Assembly: GCA_964577995.1 (NCBI GenBank)
Contig: CAZOBP010000011.1
Coordinates: 1-32,736, forward strand
Direction of reading: 5' to 3'
DNA from: JAUVXJ01 sp964577995
Lineage (GTDB): Bacteria > Chloroflexota > Anaerolineae > UBA7937 > B3-Chlor
Length of the DNA: 32,736 nucleotides
The translations under genes and the position numbers were made by a program. Under the pieces are notes generated by a model that worked only from the letters and a program-made list of their open reading frames with translations, ran no database searches and was not told where the DNA came from. Positions 1-7,935 of this stretch are shown here, piece by piece (position 1 is the first letter of the stretch; each line of letters begins with the position of its first letter).

Positions 1-107
1 TCCGAGGTCTCCGTGACCTTGCCGGTCTCGTCTCTCTTGAGGTATCGCCTTTCCAGCACCGTCATTGCGTTTGACGACAGTATCATAGCGGCGTTGCCTT
101 GGGACAT
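1..107 (-). CDS. nrdJ: Class II (B12-dependent) ribonucleotide reductase, N-terminal fragment
   Basis: This is the start of a gene cut off by the left window edge; 35 codons are visible. The ATG at 107-105 is preceded by a good ribosome binding site (AGGAGAT). Residues 9-26 include LSSNAMTVLERRYLKRDE followed by GKVTET, which closely resembles the opening of adenosylcobalamin-dependent ribonucleotide reductases (LxxNAxxVLExRYLxxDxxG). Such enzymes reduce ribonucleotides to deoxyribonucleotides without needing oxygen or a second radical subunit. The gene sits 47 bp downstream of nrdR on the same strand and is presumably co-transcribed with it and repressed by it. The assignment rests on about 25 informative residues plus the nrdR context. 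Catalytic cysteines lie outside the window and cannot be checked. Confidence 0.8.
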   Translation of the reverse strand, partial: MSQGNAAMILSSNAMTVLERRYLKRDETGKVTETS

Positions 108-154
108 TCCGGATCTCCTGTCAACAGAAGATGGTGTGGACTTGCCGAGTGGGG

Positions 155-646
155 CTAGAGTTCGAGAGGGAGCTGGGCCTCCAACTCCGCCTCTCGCTTC
201 TTCCACTCCTTGAACTCCTCGATTTCCTCGGCCAGAGTGTCTACATCTTGAAAGCGGCGATAGACGGAGGCGAAGCGCACGTAGGCAACATCGTCCAACT
301 CGCGCAGATGGTTCGTGACCATCATCCCTATGCGCTCGCTCGGCACCTCTGCCTGGCCCAGTTCATAGATCTCCCTTTCTATGTCTTTGACCAGTTGTTC
401 GAGGATCTCTGTGGGGATAGGGCGCTTGGCACAGGCCCGGAGGATGCCCTTGAGGAGTTTGTCGCCGTCGAAAGGCTCGCGTCGCCCGTCCCTCTTCGCT
501 ACCATGAGGCTGGTCTTGCCAACTCGTTCGTAGGTGGTGAACCTCTGCCGACAGCTCTTGCACTCTCTTCGACGACGGATGCCCTCACCGACCTCTCTGG
601 TATCAATGACCCGGGTCTCCTTCTTGCTGCAGTAAGGGCATTTCAT
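155..646 (-). CDS. nrdR: Transcriptional repressor NrdR
   Basis: 163-residue nucleotide-sensing repressor of ribonucleotide reductase genes. The N-terminal zinc ribbon is visible as CPYC (Cys3, Cys6) and CKSC (Cys29, Cys32), followed by RQRFTTYERV. The rest is an ATP-cone domain starting near residue 48 (VAKRDGRREPFD), which in this family binds ATP/dATP and sets the DNA-binding state. I chose the ATG at 646 because it begins the family-typical MKCPYC sequence and has a strong AAGGAGGAG site just upstream. The open frame continues to 754, but those 36 extra codons are not NrdR-like. It lies directly upstream of nrdJ, and two NrdR-box-like sites lie upstream at 699-746, so autoregulation of the nrdR-nrdJ operon is likely. 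Confidence 0.96.
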   Translation of the reverse strand: MKCPYCSKKETRVIDTREVGEGIRRRRECKSCRQRFTTYERVGKTSLMVAKRDGRREPFDGDKLLKGILRACAKRPIPTEILEQLVKDIEREIYELGQAEVPSERIGMMVTNHLRELDDVAYVRFASVYRRFQDVDTLAEEIEEFKEWKKREAELEAQLPLEL

Positions 647-698
647 GGTCTCTCCTCCTTCGGCGCAGTGGGGAGGGCTGAGCATGCGAAATGGTGTT

Positions 699-746
699 AC
701 ACTAGATGTCGTACGCCCAGTGTGCGCGGGACACAACATCTTGTGG
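699..746 (-). promoter_or_regulatory. Tandem NrdR-box-like operators
   Basis: Two 16-bp sites resembling the NrdR box (ACACwATATATwGTGT). Read on the plus strand, the one at 731-746 is ACACAACATCTTGTGG and matches 13 of 16 positions. The one at 699-714 is ACACTAGATGTCGTAC and matches 11 of 16. Their starts are 32 bp apart, about three helical turns, which is the spacing known for tandem NrdR boxes. They lie 53-100 bp upstream of the nrdR start, just downstream of a possible -10 element, a suitable position for repression. The weaker site alone would not be convincing; pair geometry and gene context make the case. Confidence 0.75.
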
Positions 747-760
747 CGACACACCCAGTA

Positions 761-789
761 AAGTTAGCACAAAGCGACAGGCATGGCAA
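761..789 (-). promoter_or_regulatory. Possible promoter for nrdR-nrdJ
   Basis: On the minus strand, TTGCCA (789-784) is separated by 17 bp from TAACTT (766-761). The -35 matches sigma70 consensus at four of six positions and the -10 at four of six. Transcription would start near 754, so the stronger NrdR-like site (731-746) would lie just after the start point. Support comes mainly from spacing and location. Confidence 0.4.
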
Positions 790-857
790 GGTCAGAGGGG
801 CACGGTAACCTTAAAGTTTGGGGGTTGACACGAAGCCGGAGCGGGGAAGGGGGGCGA

Positions 858-886
858 GGGGGAAGGTGGCGCAGTAACCTTCCCCC
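858..886. terminator. Hairpin between ftsZ and nrdR, possible terminator
   Basis: A perfect 10-bp inverted repeat, GGGGGAAGGT (858-867) and ACCTTCCCCC (877-886), with a 9-nt loop. It lies about 140 bp beyond the ftsZ stop and upstream of the nrdR promoter, so it could end the long dcw transcript. There is no T-run on either strand, so it is not a classical intrinsic terminator. The rest of the 647-1026 gap shows a palindrome AAGGATCCTT at 891-900 and no convincing gene. Confidence 0.35.
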
Positions 887-1026
887 AGGAAAGGATCCTT
901 CTGGCAAGTGAGTCCAAGCTCTACTTGCTCAGAATTGGGCCTTTCAGCCCCGAAAGGGAGGAGGAGAGAAGTCAATATGCTGTTGTTTGTCCCACTGCAG
1001 AGCCAAGTGACAGTACGGGCCCATCG

Positions 1027-2082
1027 CTAGCGACGCAGAAATGTCGGAATATCCAGATTGTCGTTGTCGAAGCGTGGGATCGGGAACTCCCGTATCTTGG
1101 AGCCGCCCGCCACCGACAGACGCTTCCGGGCACCGTCGAATCCGGTTGCGATGACCGTGATCTGTACGTGGCCGTCCTCCATCTCGGGGTCCATGACTGC
1201 CCCAAAGATGAGGTTGACGTCTGGATGGGCCATGTCTCTGATGACTCTGGCTGCCTCATTCACCTCATGCAGTGTGAGGTCCTTCCCGGCAGTGACGTTG
1301 AACAGGACTCCTGTGGCCCCATCGATGGTCACGTCGAGGAGTGGGCTGCTCACGGCGGCGTACGCCGCGTCCACGGCTCTGGTGTCGCCGGTGGCGCGAC
1401 CGACGGCCATGAGAGCCGAACCTCCCTTGGACATGATAGTGCGCACATCGGCGAAATCGAGGTTGATCAGGCCGGGAACCGTGATCAGCTCGGAGATGCC
1501 CTGGATCCCTTGTCGCAGCACATCGTCCGCGAAGGAGAAGGCTTCCTGGATGGAGGCTTTCTTGTCCACCAAATCGAGCAGACGATCGTTGGGGATGACG
1601 ATCAATGTGTCGACACGCTCCTTGAGCGCGGAGATGCCTTCCTCAGCCACTTCCTTCCGGCGTTTGCCCTCGAAGCTGAAGGGTTTGGTCACCACGCCTA
1701 TGGTGAGGGCGCCAGTCTGCTTGGAGATCTCGGCGATGAGGGGAGATGCCCCGGTGCCCGTGCCTCCTCCGATGCCTGCGGTGATGAATACCATGTCTGC
1801 ATCATCGACGGCTTTCCTGAGCTCCTCCTCGCTTTCCTTCGCAGCCTCAGACCCGATCTGCGGGTCGCCGCCTGCTCCCAATCCTTTGGTTAGTTTGTCA
1901 CCGATGCGGATCTGATAGGGTGCTTCGGAGAAATACAGCGCCTGGGCATCGGTGTTCACAGCGATGAACTCGACGCCCTCTAGATTCTCCTTGATCATCC
2001 TATTGATGGCGTTCCCGCCACCTCCCCCGACCCCTATGACTTTGATCTTAGCGAAGTTGCCCATCTCCGGTACGTAGTTCAT
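1027..2082 (-). CDS. ftsZ: Cell division GTPase FtsZ
   Basis: 351-residue bacterial tubulin that polymerises into the Z ring at mid-cell. The nucleotide-binding glycine-rich loop VGGGGGNA is near residues 18-25. The tubulin signature GGGTGTG is at 105-111, and the T7 catalytic-loop segment NLDFAD is at 207-212. The C-terminal peptide DIPTFLR (344-350) is the conserved docking site for FtsA and other partners, and it is reached by only a very short linker. The ATG at 2082 has AGGGAGGT about 8 nt upstream; Met7 (2064) is a possible alternative start. It is the last gene of the dcw operon, 71 bp after ftsA. The signature continues GASP rather than the common GAAP, which is a minor difference. 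Confidence 0.98.
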   Translation of the reverse strand: MNYVPEMGNFAKIKVIGVGGGGGNAINRMIKENLEGVEFIAVNTDAQALYFSEAPYQIRIGDKLTKGLGAGGDPQIGSEAAKESEEELRKAVDDADMVFITAGIGGGTGTGASPLIAEISKQTGALTIGVVTKPFSFEGKRRKEVAEEGISALKERVDTLIVIPNDRLLDLVDKKASIQEAFSFADDVLRQGIQGISELITVPGLINLDFADVRTIMSKGGSALMAVGRATGDTRAVDAAYAAVSSPLLDVTIDGATGVLFNVTAGKDLTLHEVNEAARVIRDMAHPDVNLIFGAVMDPEMEDGHVQITVIATGFDGARKRLSVAGGSKIREFPIPRFDNDNLDIPTFLRR

Positions 2083-2153
2083 CCTCCATTACCTCCCTTT
2101 CCTGACTTCGCACCCTTCTTGGTGTGTCCACGTTGCCTTGGCTGGCCTGCCAT

Positions 2154-3380
2154 CTATCCCGGGCTGAACACGCCGACGAGCTGCCTCAAGCGACGAAGCA
2201 TGCCCTGTCTACCTGCCATTCCATTGCGCCTTACGTCTGGCGTGTATCTCAGCGCCCACAGGAGCAAGCCCACGCTGCAGGCATGAGCCGGGTCTCTGAC
2301 TGACTCCACGAGCCCTTCGAGGCCCCGTGGTGAACCGATGCGCACCGGCAAACCGATCGTCTCCCGGGCCAGGTCCTTGATCCCTGCCAACTGAGACGTA
2401 CCCCCACAGAGCACAACGCCAGCGGGGAGCAGACCGTCGTACCCCGATCGTTTGATCTCCCGCATCGTCAATTCCAGCATCTCCTCCATGCGTGCTCTGA
2501 TGATCTCCGAGAGCTTGGCCCGCGATACAGAACGATGTGAGCTGTCCCCGAAGGACGTGGCGTCGATGAGTTCATCGGGAGCGATGGTGTCTGGTATGGC
2601 ATGTCCATACTGGATCTTCAGGTTCTCAGCGACTGTGAATGGCGTGCGCAATCCTACGGCGACGTCCTGTGTCAGGTGGTTTCCTCCCACAGGCAGCACG
2701 ACCGTGTGCCAGACGCTCCCATCGATGAACACTGCCATGTCTGTTGTGCCTCCGCCGATGTCAACCAGTGCAACACCGAGGTCTCTCTCAGGTTCGGTCA
2801 ACACGGCCTCTCCTGCGGCAATAGCTTGCACGATGAGATGCTCCACACTCACGCCTGCGGCCTGCACGCACTCCACCAGGTTGTGGATGGAGGTCGAAGC
2901 TCCAACCACGATGTGGGCCTCGACTTCCAGGCGGAAGCCGCGAAGGCCCAGTGGGTTACGCACTCCATCCTGCTCGTCGACCGCGTAACCACGGGGGATA
3001 GCGTGCAATAGCTCGCGATTCGGAGGTATGGCTATAGCACGAGCTGCCTCCATGGCCCGATTGATGTCATCCTGCACGATGATGCGCTCACCGCGAGAGA
3101 TGGCAGCTATACCCCTGCTATTGAGGCCGGAGATGTGGGACCCTGAGATGCCTACGTGGGCGCTGTCAATCGCATAGCCCGAGGCTTGCTCTGCTTTGTG
3201 GACCGACTGGGCTATGGCCCGCGTGGCTTGCTCGACATCGAGCACTACCCCCTTGCGTAGGCCCTTGGAAGGCGATACTCCCACGCCCACAATGCGAAGC
3301 TCTCCCTCATCGCTGGGTTCGGCGACCAGTGTACACACCTTGGTGGTGCCCACGTCGATAGCGACTATGGTATCTTCCAC
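2154..3380 (-). CDS. ftsA: Cell division protein FtsA
   Basis: 408-residue actin-fold ATPase that tethers FtsZ filaments to the membrane. Visible actin-family elements are the phosphate-1 loop AIDVGTTKVCTLVAE (residues 7-21), the central VDIGGGTTDMAVF segment (phosphate 2) and the C-terminal adenosine loop VLCGGTSQLAGI. The C-terminus, rich in Arg and hydrophobic residues (MLRRLRQLVGVF), looks like the short amphipathic membrane-targeting helix of the family. It lies between ftsQ (32 bp upstream) and ftsZ (71 bp downstream), the classical ftsQ-ftsA-ftsZ order. Confidence 0.97.
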   Translation of the reverse strand: MEDTIVAIDVGTTKVCTLVAEPSDEGELRIVGVGVSPSKGLRKGVVLDVEQATRAIAQSVHKAEQASGYAIDSAHVGISGSHISGLNSRGIAAISRGERIIVQDDINRAMEAARAIAIPPNRELLHAIPRGYAVDEQDGVRNPLGLRGFRLEVEAHIVVGASTSIHNLVECVQAAGVSVEHLIVQAIAAGEAVLTEPERDLGVALVDIGGGTTDMAVFIDGSVWHTVVLPVGGNHLTQDVAVGLRTPFTVAENLKIQYGHAIPDTIAPDELIDATSFGDSSHRSVSRAKLSEIIRARMEEMLELTMREIKRSGYDGLLPAGVVLCGGTSQLAGIKDLARETIGLPVRIGSPRGLEGLVESVRDPAHACSVGLLLWALRYTPDVRRNGMAGRQGMLRRLRQLVGVFSPG

Positions 3381-3412
3381 GTTGTCTTCCTCCGGTCTGT
3401 TGGCACCGCCTA

Positions 3413-4276
3413 CTACTCCGGTTCTGGAGCCGATGTTTCGGCCAATTCATAGAGCGGGCTCTCGGGGAAGCGGACGTCTATGAGCTCCACGGCCGCTGCT
3501 TGGCTCTCCAACTGATTGACGAGCGCGTCTACGACGGCCACCTTGAGTTCCGCGCCTTGCTCACTACCGAGGTAGACTCGCCAGCCGTGCTGATCCAGGT
3601 AGCTGATGCCGTGTTCCCGCGAGTAGTCGAAATACGTGACACTCGGCAGCAAACTCTGGAATGTCTCGGCCGCAGTCACTGCCTCTAGGTTCACGCGCGC
3701 ACCTAGTTCGAGTGGTGTGGAGTCGAGATCTCTGATCACGATGCTCGGTTCAGCCTCCCCCCGCAGTGACACGGCTGTACCTTCGTCATCAATGCCGTAG
3801 CGGTCGTCACCGGTCTGCCAGATCGCGCGTGCTTGCCGCTCTTGCACATCGATGACCAAAACGTTGGGTAGGCTGGCCTGTACCGTCGCCTCTCGGACGT
3901 CGGGAATGGCTCGGATCCTCTCTTCGATCTTGGCTGGGTCGATGAAGAAGATGCTGTAACCCTCGATCTCGCTCCGCTGGAATACCTCTTCCGCAGCTAC
4001 GAGGCTGTTGCCATGCAGAGTGACCTCAAAGACATAGTAGCCATCGGAGAGGAACATGTGGGCGAGAGCAGCCAGCGAAGCCAAGGCCAGGAGTAAGCTG
4101 CCGACCCGCGGGCCGATTCCCACTGCGGAGCGCCTGCCAGCCGAGGATCGCGTCCCCTCCGTGGATCGCACAGGCATCCTCTGGCGAGCTACGGTCTGCT
4201 CGTAGCTCCTTCCCAGACGCAACTCGGAACGATGAGGTTGTCTCTTGGTCTTGCTCGCCCACGATAGCGAAAACAT
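3413..4276 (-). CDS. ftsQ: Cell division protein FtsQ/DivIB
   Basis: 287-residue bitopic membrane protein of the divisome. A basic, poorly conserved cytoplasmic tail of about 55 residues is followed by one hydrophobic segment near residues 57-75. A POTRA domain follows (FEVTLHGNSLVAAEEVF, IRAIPDVREATVQASLPNVLVIDVQER), and then an extracytoplasmic beta domain. In known systems FtsQ binds FtsB and FtsL and links the Z ring to septal synthesis. The ATG at 4276 has a moderate GAGGAAGAGAG site. It starts 15 bp after the murB stop, and ftsA follows. Position and architecture support the name more than primary sequence, which diverges quickly in this family. Confidence 0.92.
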   Translation of the reverse strand: MFSLSWASKTKRQPHRSELRLGRSYEQTVARQRMPVRSTEGTRSSAGRRSAVGIGPRVGSLLLALASLAALAHMFLSDGYYVFEVTLHGNSLVAAEEVFQRSEIEGYSIFFIDPAKIEERIRAIPDVREATVQASLPNVLVIDVQERQARAIWQTGDDRYGIDDEGTAVSLRGEAEPSIVIRDLDSTPLELGARVNLEAVTAAETFQSLLPSVTYFDYSREHGISYLDQHGWRVYLGSEQGAELKVAVVDALVNQLESQAAAVELIDVRFPESPLYELAETSAPEPE

Positions 4277-4291
4277 GCTGCTCTCTTCCTC

Positions 4292-5233
4292 TCAACTCAC
4301 GTACGCGTATGGCCATTCCCCGACCAGCTCGATCTCCAGCTCCATTCTCGCTTGGTGAAGCTCCCAAACCTTGTCTCTGACAAGCTGGATGAGCTGCCAC
4401 ACTTGGTGGGCGGTGGCCTGTCCCTCGTTCACTATGTAGTTCGCATGTTTGCGTGAGATCGCTGCGTCGCCCACGCGGGTGCCTCCGAGCCCCGCTTCCT
4501 CTATCAGTTTACCGGCCTTCAACCCCTCCGGGTTCTTGAACACGGATCCGGCGCTGGGTTCTCGCGGTTGGGTTTCGCGTCGCCATCTGGTGTAGCGTTC
4601 GACGCGCTCCTTGAGTATCGCGGCGGATCCTGGGGCCAACGACAGGTCTGATGAGAGAATGATCTCCCCTCGGCACGGTGGTTCTCTGAAGCGACTGGCA
4701 CGGTAGTCGAATCTCAGCTCGGCAGGTATCAATCGCTGTGTCTGTCCCTGGTGATCCAGAATGGTGACCCGGTGCACGCAGTCCGCCATACTGCCTTCGT
4801 AGGCGCCCGCGTTGTTGACGATGGCACCTCCCAGGGTGCCAGGGATGCCAACGGCCCATTCCAATCCCTGGAGTCCTCTGGCGGTGGCCTGGTGTGCCAG
4901 ACGCGCCAGTGGGACTCCAGCCTCTGCGTGCAGTATGTGCCGGTCGCCATTCACGATGTAGGTGGAGCATCGATTCTCGATGATCAGGCCTCTGAATCCT
5001 TCATCAGCGACGAGGAGGTTCGTGCCCTTGCCTATCACGAAATACGGCTGCCCCGACTCTCTGGCCAGCGATACCCACCCGCAGAGCTGCTCCTCGTTCT
5101 CGGCGACGGCGAAGAAGTCGGCCGGTCCTCCGATTCGAAAGGACGTGTGCTTGCTGAGCGGCTCATCCAAAACCAGTAGAGAGCCCAGCCCCCTTTCTTC
5201 GGCGATTCTGGGGAGATCCTTGCTGCTAGTCAT
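4292..5233 (-). CDS. murB: UDP-N-acetylenolpyruvoylglucosamine reductase MurB
   Basis: 313-residue FAD enzyme that reduces UDP-GlcNAc-enolpyruvate to UDP-MurNAc with NADPH, the second committed step of peptidoglycan precursor synthesis in the cytoplasm. Visible features are HTSFRIGGPADF (29-40), the FAD-binding GGAIVNNAGAYEG (135-147), YRASRF with the substrate Arg (177-182), and GSVFKNP (229-235) carrying the catalytic Ser230. The HANYIVN segment near 263-269 and the acidic C-terminal EIELVGEW are also typical. The ATG overlaps the end of murC by 8 bp, indicating translational coupling. Confidence 0.97.
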   Translation of the reverse strand: MTSSKDLPRIAEERGLGSLLVLDEPLSKHTSFRIGGPADFFAVAENEEQLCGWVSLARESGQPYFVIGKGTNLLVADEGFRGLIIENRCSTYIVNGDRHILHAEAGVPLARLAHQATARGLQGLEWAVGIPGTLGGAIVNNAGAYEGSMADCVHRVTILDHQGQTQRLIPAELRFDYRASRFREPPCRGEIILSSDLSLAPGSAAILKERVERYTRWRRETQPREPSAGSVFKNPEGLKAGKLIEEAGLGGTRVGDAAISRKHANYIVNEGQATAHQVWQLIQLVRDKVWELHQARMELEIELVGEWPYAYVS

Positions 5234-6659
5234 CGTGCTCGTCTCTCTCCCTGAGCATGGCCAGTACCTGCTCGCCTACACGCCACACGTCCCCGGCGCC
5301 CATGATGATCAGGACGTCGCCGGAAACAAGCTGGCTGGCGACTCGCACCGCCGCTTCACTGAGATCGGCCACGTGCACAGCCCGCGGGTGACTCATCGCC
5401 TGCACAAGATCGCCGGCGCGCATGCCCAAGGTGTCCGTCTCCCGGGCAGCGTAGATGGCTGTGACGACAACCTGGTCGGCGTCGGTGAAGGCGCTGGCGA
5501 AGTCGCCCAGGAGCGCCTTGGTACGACTGTACGTGTGGGGCTGGAAAACGACCCAGATCCGGCGGCCGTCGTATCGTCGGCGAGCGCCCGCCAGGGTTGC
5601 CCTGATCTCGCTGGGGTGATGCGCGTAATCATCGACGACCGTTATGCCCTGGAGCTCGCCCCTGATCTCGAAGCGACGACCAACACCCTGGAAGCGTCTC
5701 AGCGTATCTCGAACAGAGGTCAAATCCAGCCCCAGGTGATCGGCGACTCCTATAGCCGCCAGGGCATTAGAGACATTGTGGGCGCCAGGGATGCTGAGTT
5801 GAAACCAGCCCTTCTGTTCTGCCCCGGCTGCCACCACGAAGTCGGTTCCACCCAGGGCGTTCAGCTCGAGGTTCGCGGCTCTCCAATGGTTCTCAGGGTG
5901 GAGACCGTAGGTGGTTACCCTCAGGTCTGGCAGATCGTTGACTACCTGCATCACCTGAGGGTCATCTCCGCAGGCCATCACGAACCCGCCCGGCGGCATC
6001 TTCGAGAGGAAATCCCTGAAGGTCTGTGACATCTCTTCTAGATTGACATAACAGTCTGGATGGTCCATTTCGATACTGGTGAGTACGGCCAACTGCGGAC
6101 TGAGATGGAGGAAAGCCCGATCGTACTCGTCGGCTTCGACGACCAGGTACTTGCCTTTTCCCTCCTTGGCGTTGGCACCAATCTCCGGGATGATGCCTCC
6201 CACGATGATAGTGGGATCCAGTTTGGCATCCTCGAGCAAGAGACCGATCATGGCGCTGATGGTCGTCTTGCCGTGTGTGCCCGCCACCGCGATGCTGTAG
6301 TGATCCTCCATCAGCCAGGCCAGCGCCTGTCCCCTCTTGAGAACGGGAACGCCTCTCTTTCTGGCCTCGACGATCTCTGAATTGCCCTCAGCGACCGCTG
6401 ACGATAGTATCACTGCCTCTGCCCCCACGACGTTCTCGCCTCTGTGCCCCTGATGGACCGTGGCCCCGAGAGCGACCAGTTCGCGAGTGATGCGGGAAAG
6501 GCGCAGGTCCGACCCGGAGACGATGTATTCCTTCTGCAAAAGCACGCGTGCGATGGCGCTCATACCGATGCCACCAATACCCACCAGGTGGATGTGTGCC
6601 CCAGGTCTGAGAGTCTGGAGGGCACGCTCGTCGCCGGGCGCAGGTGCAGGGTCCGTCAT
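5226..6659 (-). CDS. murC: UDP-N-acetylmuramate-L-alanine ligase MurC
   Basis: 477-residue ATP-dependent ligase that adds L-Ala to UDP-MurNAc. The N-terminal Rossmann motif is HLVGIGGIGMSAIA (24-37), the P-loop is GTHGKTT (127-133), and later signatures are DDYAHHPSEI and FQPHTYSRT. The ADEYD motif (176-180) stands where many MurC enzymes have ADESD; I associate this with Chloroflexota and Bacteroidota. I start the gene at the ATG at 6659, which overlaps the stop of the preceding membrane-protein gene in an ATGA junction. The reading frame stays open to 7187, but that part is a shadow of the membrane-protein gene. murB follows with an 8-bp overlap. Confidence 0.97.
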   Translation of the reverse strand: MTDPAPAPGDERALQTLRPGAHIHLVGIGGIGMSAIARVLLQKEYIVSGSDLRLSRITRELVALGATVHQGHRGENVVGAEAVILSSAVAEGNSEIVEARKRGVPVLKRGQALAWLMEDHYSIAVAGTHGKTTISAMIGLLLEDAKLDPTIIVGGIIPEIGANAKEGKGKYLVVEADEYDRAFLHLSPQLAVLTSIEMDHPDCYVNLEEMSQTFRDFLSKMPPGGFVMACGDDPQVMQVVNDLPDLRVTTYGLHPENHWRAANLELNALGGTDFVVAAGAEQKGWFQLSIPGAHNVSNALAAIGVADHLGLDLTSVRDTLRRFQGVGRRFEIRGELQGITVVDDYAHHPSEIRATLAGARRRYDGRRIWVVFQPHTYSRTKALLGDFASAFTDADQVVVTAIYAARETDTLGMRAGDLVQAMSHPRAVHVADLSEAAVRVASQLVSGDVLIIMGAGDVWRVGEQVLAMLRERDEHDD

Positions 6660-7207
6660 CTGATGACCCTCATCACGATCATGAACGGTACGAGAAAGAT
6701 CAAGTAAGGCTCGAGCAAGGCCACGGGCAGCAAGGGGACCAGGTAGGCCTGCGCGAAGTCGGTCAGTGGAGGCCTGAAAAGCCCCAGTACCTGGATTGGG
6801 TAGTTGAAGACGTGCAGATAGTGCCATAACGTTCCTGAGATCAGATAGCCGTTGATCAGTCCGCTCGTCAGGTTCAGCGCGATCCCCACAGGCCCTCTTG
6901 GAGGCACCCCTGAGAAAGCCAAGGTCTCTCCGTGATACGACACGATCACAGCTGCCACGAAAACCAGAATGTAGAACAGCGATTGGATCAAGTCGCTGTA
7001 CTCGCCCTGGAATATCACACTGGTCTCGGTGCACCCGATCAGATAGGAGTCCAACGCGGTCAACGCTGACGCACCTCCCTTGGTCAACAGCAGCATGGTA
7101 GCCAGGATGGTGGTCGTGACGCCCAGTTCTTTGGGGTAGCCTCTCACGACGCCCACCACAGCGAACACGCCTACTAGCACGATCCACAAGACTTCCAGTG
7201 GCCCCAA
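6656..7207 (-). CDS. CvpA-like integral membrane protein (first of a pair upstream of murC)
   Basis: 183-residue very hydrophobic protein with about four or five predicted membrane segments, near residues 5-22, 30-45, 72-92, 108-126 and 160-178. The first segment is followed by VVGVVRGYPKEL, which resembles the GxxRGxxxxL signature that opens CvpA family proteins. The family assignment is by eye and tentative. The start is probably the TTG at 7207, preceded by AAGGGAG with 8-nt spacing; no ATG or GTG is better placed. Its stop overlaps the murC ATG by 4 bp, so it is translated with cell-wall genes. It has the same general layout as the neighbour at 7261-7914, which suggests ancient duplication. 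Its function is unknown; a role in membrane organisation or wall synthesis is only an inference from position. Confidence 0.72.
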   Translation of the reverse strand: MGPLEVLWIVLVGVFAVVGVVRGYPKELGVTTTILATMLLLTKGGASALTALDSYLIGCTETSVIFQGEYSDLIQSLFYILVFVAAVIVSYHGETLAFSGVPPRGPVGIALNLTSGLINGYLISGTLWHYLHVFNYPIQVLGLFRPPLTDFAQAYLVPLLPVALLEPYLIFLVPFMIVMRVIR

Positions 7208-7260
7208 GTCAAGCTCTCCCTTTTGAGCTGCTGGCCATCACCGGCTCTGACACATTCCGA

Positions 7261-7914
7261 CTACACCTGCGTGGGCCTCATCAACCGTACGGCCAGAATC
7301 ACGAACACCACGAAGACGACCAGGACCAGGGCTGCGATGCTCACGTGTGGTATGTTGATGGAGGCAGGCAGGCCCTGAGCCATGTTGGGCAGTCCTTCCT
7401 CGGCCGCTGCTGTGGCTATCGGCAGGTCGATCTCTTGCCGGTAGGGCAGGAGCGGCAGCAGCAGATAGCTCAGCGTGAAGCCGTTGGCCACCCCGAGGGC
7501 TGCACCTGTGATCCTCTGGAGGACAGAACTCGGTCTCCTTCCAAAGCGCATGACGGCCAGGAAAACAAGCGCGACCGCGGAAACGAAGGCCACGAGCAGG
7601 AGCAACTGCGTCTGGCCCGCGTTGCTGGGGTCAACGAGAACGGCGTCTGCGACGCCGCGAGATTCCAGGCAAGACGCGGTGTCGGTCGCTGAGCCACAAG
7701 AGATGAAGAAAAGCGTCCCTCTGTAGGTGACATTGACCGTGCTGATCAGACTGTCTCCCTTTGCCCCGAGCAGGGCCCAGACGGCAACGATGGGCACGAA
7801 GGCCATCAGTTGGCCTCTCCAGCCACGCTTCAGGCCGACCACGGTGGACACGGACAATGCCGTGCCAACGACTATCAAGAACTGGAGCATCGCGGGTTCG
7901 AAAGCCAAGTCCAT
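7261..7914 (-). CDS. CvpA-like integral membrane protein (second of a pair, downstream of murG)
   Basis: 217-residue membrane protein with hydrophobic segments near residues 10-28, 36-50, 104-122, 136-155 and 193-212. After the first segment comes VVGLKRGWRGQL, matching the GxxRGxxxxL pattern of its neighbour and of CvpA-type proteins. Between the second and third segments is an extracytoplasmic or loop region with two Cys residues about ten apart (SCGSATDTASC). The ATG at 7914 has AAAGGGAAAC upstream. It follows the murG stop by 21 bp and precedes the other membrane gene by 53 bp. I do not recognise either gene as a standard dcw member; the function is not known. Confidence 0.72.
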   Translation of the reverse strand: MDLAFEPAMLQFLIVVGTALSVSTVVGLKRGWRGQLMAFVPIVAVWALLGAKGDSLISTVNVTYRGTLFFISCGSATDTASCLESRGVADAVLVDPSNAGQTQLLLLVAFVSAVALVFLAVMRFGRRPSSVLQRITGAALGVANGFTLSYLLLPLLPYRQEIDLPIATAAAEEGLPNMAQGLPASINIPHVSIAALVLVVFVVFVILAVRLMRPTQV

Positions 7915-7935
7915 ACCGTTTCCCTTTGGGCTGCT

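Noticed and set aside
891..900. Palindrome AAGGATCCTT as a regulator site
   Set aside because: A single 10-bp palindrome is expected by chance over this length and has no partner site or promoter overlap.
131..1893. Long plus-strand open frames opposite nrdR and ftsZ (131-808, 925-1893 and 1058-1915)
   Set aside because: They are antisense shadows of confidently identified nrdR and ftsZ, have no family-like motifs or binding sites, and have unnatural composition.
6660..7187. N-terminal extension of about 176 residues on MurC
   Set aside because: The extension overlaps the membrane-protein gene in another frame, is Arg-rich and low quality, and MurC homology begins only after the ATG at 6659.
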